Shown: one piece after another, positions 22,415 to 33,336 of the stretch
How positions within the stretch are numbered: position 1 is the first letter of the stretch
How the letters are laid out: every line of letters starts with the position of its first letter
Source: Nissolia schottii
Taxonomy: Eukaryota > Streptophyta > Magnoliopsida > Fabales > Fabaceae
Length of the DNA: 64,000 nt
NCBI GenBank assembly: GCA_003254905.1
Contig: QANU01102192.1
Location: 109,311-173,310, forward strand
Direction: 5' to 3'
The notes under the pieces: generated by a model
The model's input: only the letters and a program-made list of their open reading frames with translations
The model's database searches: none
Told to the model about the DNA's origin: nothing
Translations under genes and position numbers: made by a program

Positions 22415-24615
22415 ATGGCTCGGAGTATAACGTACATCACTGGATCGCAGCTTTTCTCTCTCCGACGCCAACCTAACATTGCTATCGTTGATGTCAGGTA
22501 CCAATGCGCTCTCTCTCTGTGTCTTGTATAAATTGATTTTGATGATGAGAGGTTAATTTGCCATCAAATCTTAGGGATGATGAGAGGAGTTACGATGGTC
22601 ACATATCGGGCTCTCTTCATTTTGCAAGCGACACTTTCTCGGACAACTTGCCTAATCTCCTCTCCCAAGTTAAAGGCAAGGACACCCTTGTCTTCCACTG
22701 CGCTCTAAGCCAGGTATGGGTTGGCTTGCTACTATGCCACTTCATTATTATTTTTTATACTACTTGTTTTGGTGATAGATTACCTTTTTTGCCTGTTTCA
22801 ATTCCATTAAACCCCGATCTGTGCGATCATAGAGTCGTTCCAATGATAGAGTGGCATTTCAGCATTAATTATAATAGACTCTTATTTGACATCTGTGCAT
22901 TGGGGGCATTTAGTCTCCCGATCAACCAATTACTGGCACTGGGCTTCCAAATTATATGCTTCTGTTCGAGATATAAAACCATTTAAGTGCCCCCCACTTA
23001 ACAACTCGAGGCTTAAGATTTTGGGGGGATCGGTCGTTGACATGCTAGTTTCTATGATCAAGTGTTTAGGAGTTTAATTCTTCTTGTTAACTTTCTTCTT
23101 AATAAAGTTTAGTTCAGAGTACAGTGGGCTTATACGTTGTCCATACATCTACCTCAAAGGGATAAAGCATGAGAGGACTTGTTAGAGATATAAAAACGTT
23201 CACATGTCTTCATATTTTCCCTTTGAAATAGATTAGCTACAGACCTACACGTTACATAGGAAATACTTGTAGAGTCATGATATGCCGAAAAAAACTGTCT
23301 TTGCAAAAGAAGAGGGAGTAGAATACAGTTCAGTTATGGTATTCATATGGCACTGTTTTACCCAGCTTTCAATCACTTCTGTTGGCACAAGTTACAATAT
23401 AGGAATTTATGTTGTGAGCAACTTCTGTTGTGAGAGTCCTCGCTCTTCATCCAAGAGTTTTCTTTGGCAGGTCTGTAGATTGTAGCTTTCATGTCCTTTA
23501 AATGTCAACTTTTATGTAGTTGGTTTCTCTTGGTTTTTGGGAGATTAAATTTGGGAAGTATGGGTGTGTGGAAATGATTAATTGAATTTTAGAAATGATA
23601 GTTTTATTTGAATAAGTGGTACATACAGAGTAGTTGCTCTGATACTACTGCTGGTTTTATGGGAGGAGGTATGATTAAAATGTAATTGGGAATTTGATTA
23701 GATGTTGTTGTAATTTGAATTTTTTTTTTAAATTTATGTGAAAGATGTGTACATGCTTTCGAGAATGATGACTTTAACGCTTGTGACTCAAAAGCATGTA
23801 CACATCTTTCACATAAATTAAAATAACTATTTCAAATTACAACAACGTCTAAGAAAATTCCCAATTACATTTTAATCATGCCTCCTCCCATAAACCAACA
23901 GTTTCACAATCGTGAGTAAATTTGCACAAGTCAAAAATAAGATTTGAGATAAGTTGATTGATGCAAAAGAAGGGTTTAAAAATTTGGAGAGGGAGTTGGC
24001 TGAAAGAAAATTGAAGAGGAAGTAGTGAGTAAAGGCTTGCATGGTTTGAGAGGATATTGAGGACTCTCTCTCAAGAAAGAGAAATAAGGAATCAAATACT
24101 GTCTTCCATTGGCTTGAGCAAAGTGCAAAACCAACTATTTTGAATCTGGTTCTTGCTGGCATGTGGAGTTTATTTATTTAGATTCTATTTTTTTCACTGG
24201 CTAGTGCTTTTTCAGAATGTGCATGGTATGGCTGACTGAGGTGATATTCAACTTATGATCAGACAACGCTTATTATGCAATTTTAGTTATATATCTTAAA
24301 AGATAACCTTAACTTGCCTTGCCTTGTCAGAAACAAGTTTCTACTGATGTATGACATTTGAAAAACTTCCTATACCCTTTTATATATGATGCTAGAATGT
24401 GTTCCTCTAAAATGAGAGTGGCATGAACTGTTTTGTAGGTTCGGGGACCAACTTGTGCTCGAAAGCTTGTCAATTATCTAGCAGAGGAGAGTAAGGAAGA
24501 TGCTGGGATAAAGAACGTTATGGTCTTGGAACGTGGCTTCAATGGTTGGGAAGCTTCTGGTAGACCTATTTGCCACTGCACTAACATTCCTTGCAAGGAG
24601 CATGAGAGTGCTTAA
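22415..24615 (+). CDS. ACR2: Cdc25-like tyrosine phosphatase / arsenate reductase (ACR2 type)
   Basis: Exons 22415-22497, 22575-22713 and 24439-24615 give 132 codons, the usual length for plant Cdc25/ACR2 proteins. It is a single rhodanese/Cdc25 catalytic domain. In plants this protein reduces arsenate to arsenite and has in vitro phosphatase activity. The active loop HCALSQVRG (residues 69-77) has nucleophile Cys70 and Arg76, matching CX5R. The loop is divided by intron 2 between Gln74 and Val75. A C-terminal Cys cluster, CHCTNIPC at 119-126, matches the zinc-binding loop of the Arabidopsis enzyme. The start is the first in-frame ATG and gives [20 protein letters not shown]. Intron 2 is 1725 bp and hosts a foldback MITE. 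The family lacks the N-terminal regulatory region of animal Cdc25. Confidence 0.94.
23648..23905. mobile_element. Foldback MITE inside intron 2 of the ACR2-like gene
   Basis: About 115 bp at 23648-23762 (CTGGTTTTATGGGAGGAGGT, later AATGTAATTGGGAAT, GATGTTGTTGTAATTTGAA and GTGAAAGATGTGTACATGCT) recurs as a close reverse complement at 23790-23905, leaving a loop of about 25 bp. The arms differ by a few substitutions and small indels. The transcript of this intron could form a long hairpin. No target duplication is clear. Confidence 0.82.
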
Positions 24616-25688
24616 TCCTAAAAACATCTTCGTGGTTTGGATGGAACCATTGCCTTAATATTGTGATATGTGCATACGTTTGTATACAAGTTAAAAACAA
24701 ATGTATGATTGCTTCTCTATAAAATTCATAGGTAAACTGAATTCCCTGCTTCTGTTTTGTCCATCACTTGCTAATGTAAGATATTCTTGGGAGACTGCCA
24801 AGAATAACAAAGCTACTCTATTTCTTAGCTTCACTGATCAATGTAATGTGGTTAAGAAGTTATGCTTTCACAAGTTCTATTGGCTAGTCCTTGGGAAGAC
24901 GTGCTTTTGGAGCTGAATTCAACTAAACTGCGTAGAAATTACGTCAGCAACAAGCTTGCTAGAATGGAAATGGATAAGCTCAACTGCAACTTCATTATCA
25001 ATGAATCAAGGTTCTGGCTTCATGGTGTGACTTCTTTAATCTTTGATGTGCAATATTGCCATAAACATTCTTACTTCTATGCACCACTCAGTTGCGGGCC
25101 ATATGAAATGATAGTTCCTCTATCGGTTTCCATTGCTAATAACAAAGAAAGAAACTCAAGTTATGGTCTGAATGATGTCAATTAGCTTCTAACTCACTTT
25201 AATACATTTGGCAAAATCGCCTGAAATTTATTTTTGAAATGATTTGTATTATCAAACTATAGTTTGAGCATATATAAGAAAAGAATAGTTTTTTTTCCCC
25301 CATTGAATCAAACCAAGGTCAAATTTCAAACCAAACACTACAAAATGTGACCAATACATGGTTGATTGGAGTAGTATGAAGCTCTAATCTTGTAACCAAT
25401 AGTCTTGAGTTGAAGCCATGAGAATTAAACAATGTGTTAGAAGATGTGGTCGTTTATTTTCTCAAGCGGAATATAATTGATGAGCTAAATTTCAAGTAAA
25501 TATCTGTGGTTAATGACAAAAGAAAAGACACATTGGAATATCTAACAAATTTCATTTCCTAAAATGGTAAGTAGTGAGTTTGTTATTTTCTGGTGCATTC
25601 TCAGTCTTAAAGAAAGACCAAATAATAAAATTTATTGGGTTCAACTTATAAAGTTTATATTTCATATTTAAATGATTGATAACAACAT
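24616..25688. other. 3' flank of the ACR2-like gene
   Basis: The first part is 3'UTR. A 107-codon frame at 24862-25185 starts with ATG but matches nothing I know and has no neighbouring exon. The rest is AT-rich with no repeat ends. Confidence 0.5.
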
Positions 25689-25762
25689 GGCCTATTAGCT
25701 CAGTTGGTTAGAGCGTCGTGCTAATAACGCGAAGGTCGCAGGTTCGAGACCTGCATGGGCCA
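25689..25762 (+). tRNA. trnI-AAU: tRNA-Ile, anticodon AAU
   Basis: A 74-base cloverleaf folds fully. The acceptor stem GGCCTAT pairs with ATGGGCC, with discriminator A. The D arm is GCTC/GAGC. The anticodon stem TCGTG/CGCGA holds loop CTAATAA with anticodon AAT. The T arm is GCAGG/CCTGC around TTCGAGA. The A-box-like GCTCAGTTGG and B-box GGTTCGAGACC are present, as needed for RNA polymerase III. There is no intron. The wobble A is read as inosine in the cytoplasm. It sits only about 125 bp before the next gene's start codon, on the same strand. A T-rich stop is weak (ATACTTATATTTTAAA follows). Confidence 0.97.
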
Positions 25763-25886
25763 ATATACTTATATTTTAAACCAACCCCATCCTCTCTTTT
25801 GCCCCGCATCGCAACTCATCTAGGGTTCGTCGTTCCTGCATCATCTCCAACTCTCCAACCATAGAGTCTCGATAATTAATCTCAAC

Positions 25887-28154
25887 ATGGTAATTGCTTA
25901 TTCCATTTCCAATCGATTCATCTCCTTTTGTTTATTTTTTGGATTTCAGTTTATTGCAATCTGCAAATGTGATTCAGGTTTGCTTGTTTTGCTTGTTGCC
26001 CCTCTTCCTCGTCCCCATCGTTAACATATTGCCGATTATCTTCTACTATGTTATGGTAAGTGCATCTCCTCTGCGTCCTTAGCTTTTCCCTATTTCTCTT
26101 TCTATCCATAAATCTCGTCTTCCCCCCCCCCCACCTCTTATAACCCTGATTTCTTGCATGACGAATTTGATCAGGATATAGCTATAAGAGTGGCATCCAA
26201 ATTCGGTTTAGCCTGGTAATACAAGAAATCATACGGCAGCTTTATTCATGCTCTTGGAAGCAATCTTTTTGATATTTTTTAGGGTTTAGGGTTTTCTATA
26301 TTTGAGCTTCTACTGCTGTATGTGCCTTACCTGTTATATGCTTCTTGGCGTTATACTCTTTTAAAATAAACAAATTACAGCTATGCTGGTTTCAGTGGAT
26401 TTGAATTGTTTCACCAGATTGGGAGTGTATAGTGTAGAATTTCAAATTCCATGTATAGGGTTTGATTATTTATCATCCAAACTTGAAGGGGGTGATTTGT
26501 ATTTACCTGCAAATCTATAGGGGGGAAACACCATAGGAGAACTTTTCTTTTTTTTTTTTTTTTTTTCTTTCTGAACTCTTTCTCTAAACAAAGTATGAAT
26601 CTTAGTCCTGTTTCTGTAGTTTTCTGAACTTTATAATTTTTTCAGGGAAAAGTCTATCGGCTTTTTGGCTGGGAGTACGTGAAACCAGAGAGGGCTCCTC
26701 CGGCATGTCCATACAAGCCTGCAGTCAAGAGGGATAACAAAGTAAGTGAATGTCTATTGTTTTGTCCTTGAAGGACTACTAAACTTATTCTGTTCAGCTG
26801 CATGGCTGCATTCAACCACATTTCTGAACTAGTGTTATTAAAATAAATAACCAGGACTGTGATCCACTTTTTGAAGGGTTAGCAAGTTATTCTTTTCTTT
26901 CATATTTTTGGTGTACAATGGGAAACCATTACCATCAATTGGGTCAGTGTTTTTAAAACTCCTCCATTCTTAGGCTTATAACAAACCTCCCAACTAACAA
27001 GATGGTATCTTCTCTGTTCACTCACTCCTGGCCAAGTATATACACTCAAGATTTTCTCTTCTTTGACCCATTCCCACCTGGCTATAAAAGAAAAAAGTTA
27101 CTACAGTAAACGGGAATACTAGCCAAGTTTGGATGAGGATGATCTGATCATTGAAGTACCCTTCTTAAACTATCCAAGGAACAAGCTCTCACAAATCTGT
27201 TGAATCACAATATCCCTAAAATGCAGCTCAAGGATTATTACCACCAAAAGGAACTCCAAGATAAGTAAAGTAAGTGGCCACTGCAAAACTTGACAACCAG
27301 CTATAGCTTATTGGAACAAAGAACTTGATTATCTGTGTTCAAACCAGCCCATGGACTCTTAGCCAAGTTATTCTTCAAACCATTTAATTAGAGATGGCCA
27401 CAAAAGGACATAAGAATAGGAAGGACATTCACAAAGGGTATCACTATCCTCATCTAGAAAGAGATTTGTATCATCAGCAAAAGGAAGGTGGGAGGCTATG
27501 ATCTCCTCAGAACCAACTTTAATATCCTTAAAGAGATTCTCACCCACAGCCGTTGAAAACAACCAATTTAGCACATCATCCAATAAGGTGAATAAGAAGG
27601 CGAATAAGTGTTTTCCTTACTTACATCTTAGTCCTGTAAACCAAAATTTAGGCTTAAGGTTCCCAACCACAGACAATGTAGCAGTTGAGACTTGCGAGGC
27701 ACATTATCCATCTAGGATTGAATGATTGATAACCTATGTATTGATAATCTTCTTTGAGAAACCCCGCCTCATTGAATCATACACTTTCTCGGACATTGTA
27801 CTATGTTAGCTTACTTTTGGCAGTGTTATACAACTCATGTGCATAAAGGACTGCCTAGTGCAGTGCAAAAGACTCACACCTAGTATGCAAAATAATGTTT
27901 CATGATATATATTTTGTAGCATGTTTGGTTTTGCTTTAGAAAAGCTTTACACCGTGGTTTGGGCAAAAGCTAAACAATGGTTTTGGGGTTCCTAAACCTA
28001 AACCAAAACCAAACATGCCACTAATGTTTGAAAATTCATTGTGATATAAATATTAAATAGTGCAAATCACAATTTGTGACAGGTTGAGACAGATTCTGTA
28101 CCTGATCCTGTAGAACCTGTTAAACCCGGAGGAGTAGATGTCAAGCAGGACTAA
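25887..28154 (+). CDS. Small membrane protein resembling UPF0729 (C18orf32)
   Basis: Coding exons are 25887-25889 (only the ATG), 25978-26055, 26646-26741 and 28083-28154, giving 82 codons with clean GT-AG joints. Residues 2-24 form a hydrophobic segment after an MVCLFC opening, probably one membrane anchor. A conserved-looking middle follows ([20 protein letters not shown] and CPYKPAVKR), then an acidic, Pro/Val-rich tail ending VDVKQD. The MVC-x2-C start, the single anchor and the short soluble tail resemble UPF0729, whose human member C18orf32 is found at the ER and lipid droplets. This link is my reading of pattern and length, not a search result. The third intron is 1341 bp and contains a LINE fragment and a small MITE. 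The start codon stands alone before an 88-bp intron. Confidence 0.82.
27100..27600 (-). mobile_element. LINE reverse-transcriptase fragment inside intron 3
   Basis: On the minus strand, 27368-27583 encodes the RT palm motif SHLPFADDT followed by a decayed segment. Downstream in other frames a [13 protein letters not shown] motif appears near 27235-27260, as in plant L1-type non-LTR elements. Stops and frameshifts interrupt it. It lies antisense to the host gene, with both splice sites far away. No poly(A) end is recognisable. Confidence 0.78.
27919..28018. mobile_element. Small 100-bp MITE in intron 3
   Basis: The left end GCATGTTTGGTTTTGCTTTA and the reverse complement of the right end (GCATGTTTGGTTTTGGTTTA) differ at one base. 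They enclose about 60 bp. GGCATGTTTGG-type ends are common in small plant hAT/PIF-type MITEs. No clear target duplication is seen. The element ends about 65 bp before the last exon's acceptor. Confidence 0.7.
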
Positions 28155-28841
28155 TCTGGGGTAGCTACTTTACAATAAAGTAGCTGTGTGTCACTTTTAT
28201 TACTTTTATTATGATATTAATATAATCTATGGGGCCTGAGCTAGTTTATAATGCAAGTTGGCAACTTGACATAGAAGATGATAGTCCAAAGCTTTTTTTT
28301 TTGTAGTTTGAAAACTAAATGATATTGCTGTAAAAAAGGTAAACTATGAATTGTGGGGGGTGGTTGTTGATCGTTACTGCTTTCATGAAGGTGAAAGTTC
28401 CAAAAGCTCTGAAGTTTTGTACAGAAATTTCTGCATGAGAAACGGCATAAGATGGCATTGTCGTTCATGAATATGACCTCCCATCTTGATGATATTTATG
28501 AACAATGAAAGCAGGGCACGTGGATACTTTAGAATTTCGAAGTTATATTTTGATAGATGGAGGGTGACCCCTTTCTGAGGTGGTAGTAGTTTTCAACCTT
28601 TCCCTTTTAGTTGATCGGCGTATCCATGGAAGTGATTTCATGGGGCCCTTTAACGCAACTCGTGATTAATGTCGTCATCAATTACCGGCTATTGAAGGGC
28701 ACATGTCTTAATATAGTAATTTAATGGTGCAAGAATAGTCATTTTTTATGCAATTAAAACCAAAAGGTTTGGAAGAAAATAATAACCACTTTCCCTCCAC
28801 TTCTCATACATACGTGTAAATAACGCCAAATGCTGGATTTT
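28155..28841. other. 3' flank of the UPF0729-like gene
   Basis: Likely 3'UTR up to about 28510, then AT-rich spacer leading into the foldback element. No open frame or RNA gene is seen. Confidence 0.5.
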
Positions 28842-30061
28842 TTTACTAAAATGACGGTTACTCAAACAAATTATCAAAATGTTTCTGTTTCCAAACATAT
28901 TATAGGATTACACTTGTTTTGGCCAGCGTTGCACTCAAGTCTTCATGGCAAGGTTACGTCAGATTCGCTAACTCTCCTGGTGAATTGTATTAAGATTCGC
29001 CAACTCTCCTGGCAAACTGTGTACAAAATTGGTAATTAGGACGTCACATTTGCACAGGATTCGCCAACCAATTTTGCAAATTCTATACAAATTTGCCAAC
29101 TGGTTTGACAAATTTATCCTCGAGTAATTTTACATTTATACTCCCTTTTACCTTTTATTTGCTTGTTTACTCTAATCCTAACCCAAATCAATAACCTTAA
29201 CCCTCTAAACCTAACCCTACTTATAATCCTAGTCACAACCATAATCCTAATAATCAAATCAAAACCCTAACCCTAAACTATAATCAAATTCTAACTATAA
29301 CCCTAACAAATCCTACCCCTAATCTTTAAAACCTTAACCTTAACCCTAACACTAAACTTAAACCTAAACCCAACTGATAGGTAAGGGTTTAGGGTTTAGG
29401 ATTAGGGTTTAAGATTATAGTTTTTGTTTCTTTATTAGGATTAGGATTTTGAACATCAATGTTAGGGTTAGTGGTTGTATTTTTTAGGTTTAGGTTTAGG
29501 TTTAGTGTTAGGATTAGGGTTAGTGTTTTAAAGATAAGGGGCTTAGGTTTGTTTAGGGTTTAGGGTTATAGTTAGGGTTTAATTAGAGTTTTGGGTTAGG
29601 GCTTTAGTTTGATTATTAGGATTACAATTGTGGTTAGGGTTATGGGTAGGGTTAGGTTTATAGGGTTACAATTATTGATTTGGGTTAGGGTTAGGGTAAG
29701 CAAGCAAATAAAAGGTAAAATGGGATATAAATGTAAAATTACTCAAGGGCAAATTCGCCAAATCGGTTGGCAAATTTGTATAGGCTTCGACAAACCGGTT
29801 GGCCAATCTTGTGCAAATGTGGCGTCCTAGTTGACGATTTTGTACACAATTCGCCAAGAGAGTTGGCAAATCTTAATAAAATTCATTAGGAGAGTTGGCG
29901 AATCTTGTATAGAATTTGCCAAGAGAGTTGGCGAATCTGACGTGGCCTCACCGCGCAGACGTGAGTACCATGCTGGCCAAAACAGGTGTAATCTTATAAT
30001 ATGTTTGGAAATAGGGGCATTTTGATAATTTGTTTGAGTAACAGGTGCATTTTAGTAAATT
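28842..30061. mobile_element. 1.2-kb foldback element with telomere-type repeats
   Basis: The left end TTTACTAAAATG and the right end CATTTTAGTAAA are the outer edges of a long inverted repeat. The left arm (28842-29160) and the reverse complement of the right arm (29700-30061) stay in register: TTACTCAAACAAATTATCAA, TTTCCAAACATATTATA, GTTTTGGCCAGC, ACGTCAGATTCGC, TTTTACCTTTTATTTGCTTG. Each arm carries about five short TTCGCCAAC/TTGGCGAA-containing units. The interior has degenerate CCCTAA-type repeats on the left (29170-29372) and TTAGGG-type repeats on the right (29383-29695), meeting near 29375. No coding capacity and no clear target duplication are seen. A truncated relative lies at 3060-3325. 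Confidence 0.88.
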
Positions 30062-31549
30062 TGTCACAAATTCTAAAGCTTACTTTACTCATTTCTTCAA
30101 GCACCAAAGTAGGTTGTTGCAACTTACAAGTTCAACGCTCCCAACTACTACTATGAGTCAAATGACATGGTTGCCCTCCTCGCAACCCCATAGTTCTTCT
30201 CATATAATTATTTAATTCTAGCTAGTTATGTTTACATAACACTGAGATAAGAAGTCAGTAATTATAAATAACTCATGCTTTTACCAAATATAAAGAAATA
30301 ATCGACGTTACTTTTTCCAACTCTAAATAACTCGATAAACTATTAGGATATGAACAAATTAAGGAAGAGCCACGAGTCACATCAAGAAGAGTTGGCATTT
30401 GTTTGAGAGATGAGTTTTGAATTCATCCACTTAACAGGAGAGATGATAAAATAATAATTATTTGAGAGGGTTTAGAATAATTTCACTTATAAATGTGTGA
30501 AAATTATTATAGACTTCACAACTTTGTTAGTTTAATTATTCTAAAGTTATTTTAAATACAAATTGTCACAATAGCGTTATTCTTTCTTTACACTAGCTGC
30601 TCTGGCGGCCTTGTGCTATCCGACAAAGCAACCGGCCCTCAGATTTTATACTTTATTTTTGGCGAAAAGATTCTATTTATAATTAGATATGTTAATTTCA
30701 AAGATTCATTCTTAGCCGCGGAGTGGGAGCAAGACAAAGGTCGTGTTTCTTATAATTTTCCCTCCGTAGGGGGGAAGTAGATGCATGCGATGTTTACTCA
30801 ATTGTATTTAATTTTATCCACATTAGATACAAGACAATCGCACAATGTGATCTACTTGTATTAATATACTCAATTGCTTACAATTTTTCCACTTCAATTA
30901 TAACTCATTTTATTAATTGTTCCTATCAGGACATTGACTTAATTACCATGCATGCAAGTGGAATATTGAGGGGTTTCCATTCTAAATTTTTATTTTATAT
31001 ATTAATATTCATTATTTAAAGTGACTTTTGATCGCACACAGTAACACAATTCAAATTGCTTCTGCAGAGAAAATGTTAGTTTTATATTTTTTCTAAAATA
31101 AAATTTACATTCCTTTTATGACATCACTTTGTTGCTGGGTTAGCCCTTTCTTCCCATTATAGTGGACACAAACGAAGCCTCAATTAAATAAAACAACAAT
31201 AAAAATGGCAATTCTTATCCGAAAATTAACATCACGCCAGAAAGTAAAACAGATGCACAAATTAACGGACAAATTATATGTGTCAACATAATATAGTGTG
31301 CAGGTCCCTTTTATGCCCACGTGATTTTAACACCTTAACCTTTCTTTAAAGGTCTCTATCAGACTATGGCCCTAGTTATGGCAGGTCGGTCCCATGTTAT
31401 TGCTGTATTTGACACGGGCTATTAAGTTTTGGTTGTGTTCCCACGAGACATCGGAAACTCTTGTATTTGTGATTAATATAAGTGCCTTAACACACATTTC
31501 CAAAGTATTTTGTCTTTTCCCCCGCAAAAGACAGACATGATCGATAGAT
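30062..31549. other. Spacer without recognised features
   Basis: AT-rich DNA between two repeats. No gene, RNA or repeat boundary was recognised. Confidence 0.5.
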
Positions 31550-32936
31550 TTTACGTTTTGGTGATACTCTAAAGAAGAATGTCCTTTATGGAAAAGGGTC
31601 GTGAAGTCGTGCAATCAAGTGCAGAATGGGCTACAAATAATAAAATCAAATGGCGGAAAATGGCATGACATTTGTGGAATGCAAGATGACCAGACATGGC
31701 TAAAGAAAGTTTGTGAGCAGGGAATTAGATTGATGGTTGGAGATGGATCAAAGATACTATTTTGGCAGGATCTGTGGTGTGGCAACAAAAAACTAATGAA
31801 TTAATCCCCCATATTGTTCTCTGTATGGGTGTTGAAAGAGAGCACAATCACCGATTGCCTTTTTTGGGATTGCAAATATTGGATTTGGAGCTTCCAATGA
31901 CGTCGCAACTTATTTCAATGGGAAATTGGGGTGTTAAACGACCTACACACTCGCCTACTCGATGCCAAATTGAACACATGGACGGAACACAAGGTTATGT
32001 GGAAATATGCGAAGAATGGAATATTCACGACCAAGTCTTTCGCCAAGGCAGCAAAAGCGATCAAAAAGCTTTAGCTTCTCAGCCTAGTTATGGTTTGGAA
32101 AGGTTTAGTCGCCTCCCCCCAAAATTGAACTCTTATCTTGATTTGTCATAGTTGGGAGACAAATTACTTCGCATGAATATTCTGTGTGTTATGCTGCTGT
32201 GTTGAAGAATCTATTTCACACCTATTTTTTTGCTTGTCGATTTGCTCATAATCTATGGAATGGAATGTGTGGAAGAGCCATTGGAATATTGTGTGGGTGG
32301 ATTCCATGGATGCCAAAATATTTTTTGAATCATGGATGAATCCAACTTTGAGACAGGAATAGAGATAAAGGCGGTGGGGGTAGCTTTCTTTGCCACTATA
32401 TGGACAAATTGGAATGTAAGGAACAAGCGTATATTTGAACAAAAACCAGTAGTAGTAGAAGAGGTAGTAGCTATTGCAAAATTCTAGACACAATTTTGGC
32501 ATGAAAAATGCTAAGGAGACAAGAGCGGTTGGGACTGTGGTGTTCTGTTTACTTCCCACATGAGTTGTAGAAAAGATGAGTAAGGTTGTGTGAAGAGTTA
32601 CAGGGGAGACATACTTTTTTAATGTTTTGGTGCTCTAGTTTTATTGTAAGGTTTGTAACGCTGTAATGGCAAGTGTGTTCCTAATAACTATGATGTTGTA
32701 TTGGTATGATTTTTGTTGACCTTGATTTGGGAGGTCTGGTCTCTTTTTTCTCATAAAAAAAACAAGGGTTACTCCCATTGAGTTTTCCTTAGGGATTTTT
32801 AGCAAGACTTTACCAACTTTGTCGAGTTCACTTTGTCCCATAACTTATGGATCTCTGTAATGGCGATTCGTGTTTTTGGTTACTTTTTCAATGAAATAAA
32901 ATTGACGGCACTACTTAACAAAAAAAAAAAAAAAAA
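31550..32936 (+). mobile_element. 5'-truncated LINE with zf-RVT remnant and poly(A) tail
   Basis: The plus strand encodes pieces of the C-terminal part of a plant LINE ORF2. These include CPLWKRVV, then GGKWHDIC, GDGSKILFWQDLWCGN (31725-31785), a WKYAKNGIFTTKSF stretch near 31990-32035, a FFACRFAHNLWNGM stretch near 32230-32270 and an ATIWTNWNVRNKRIFE stretch near 32390-32440. The order fits the RT tail and zinc-knuckle (zf-RVT) region, but frames shift and stops interrupt. A 17-base A run at 32920-32936 closes it, the hallmark of target-primed insertion. The reverse transcriptase core is missing. Confidence 0.85.
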
Positions 32937-33336
32937 TTTCACCTGTCATGCCTTCATTATTGAATTTACATAGAAACAAAATGTTGGACTCAAGATATAC
33001 TATAATCACTCAATATCCTTGTTATGTGGTCTTCTTTAATCTTTATAGTCTACTTTACTAATAAATTTACATTTTCTGTTAACTAACTATTAATTCACTA
33101 TGTTGATCATGGTCTTAAGTGTGATTAGTATTATGAATTTCATTCATGCATAAAAAAAAGTTCACACAAGATTAGGGTTTTCTTGGCTTAGAGTTCATGT
33201 GTGTTGTTATGCTTCCCCATGCGCCATTGTGTGTTTACTATTGTGCCCATTAGAGTTCTTCTTTGTGATGCAACATGTTTCCCTTGTGCCCACTAGGGTC
33301 TCCTATGCACCGCCATTGTGTATTATCCCGTGCGTT

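Noticed and set aside
23872..24162. 96-codon minus frame in intron 2 of the ACR2-like gene
   Set aside because: Its end lies inside the MITE arm and the rest has no domain. The intron is supported by in-frame splicing of the real gene.
24862..25185. 107-codon ATG frame in the ACR2-like 3' flank
   Set aside because: No recognised motif, no partner exons, and it lies where the 3'UTR and trailer are expected.
29672..29869. Minus frame with Asn-Pro repeats
   Set aside because: It translates the TTGGCGAA units and telomere-type repeats of the foldback element.
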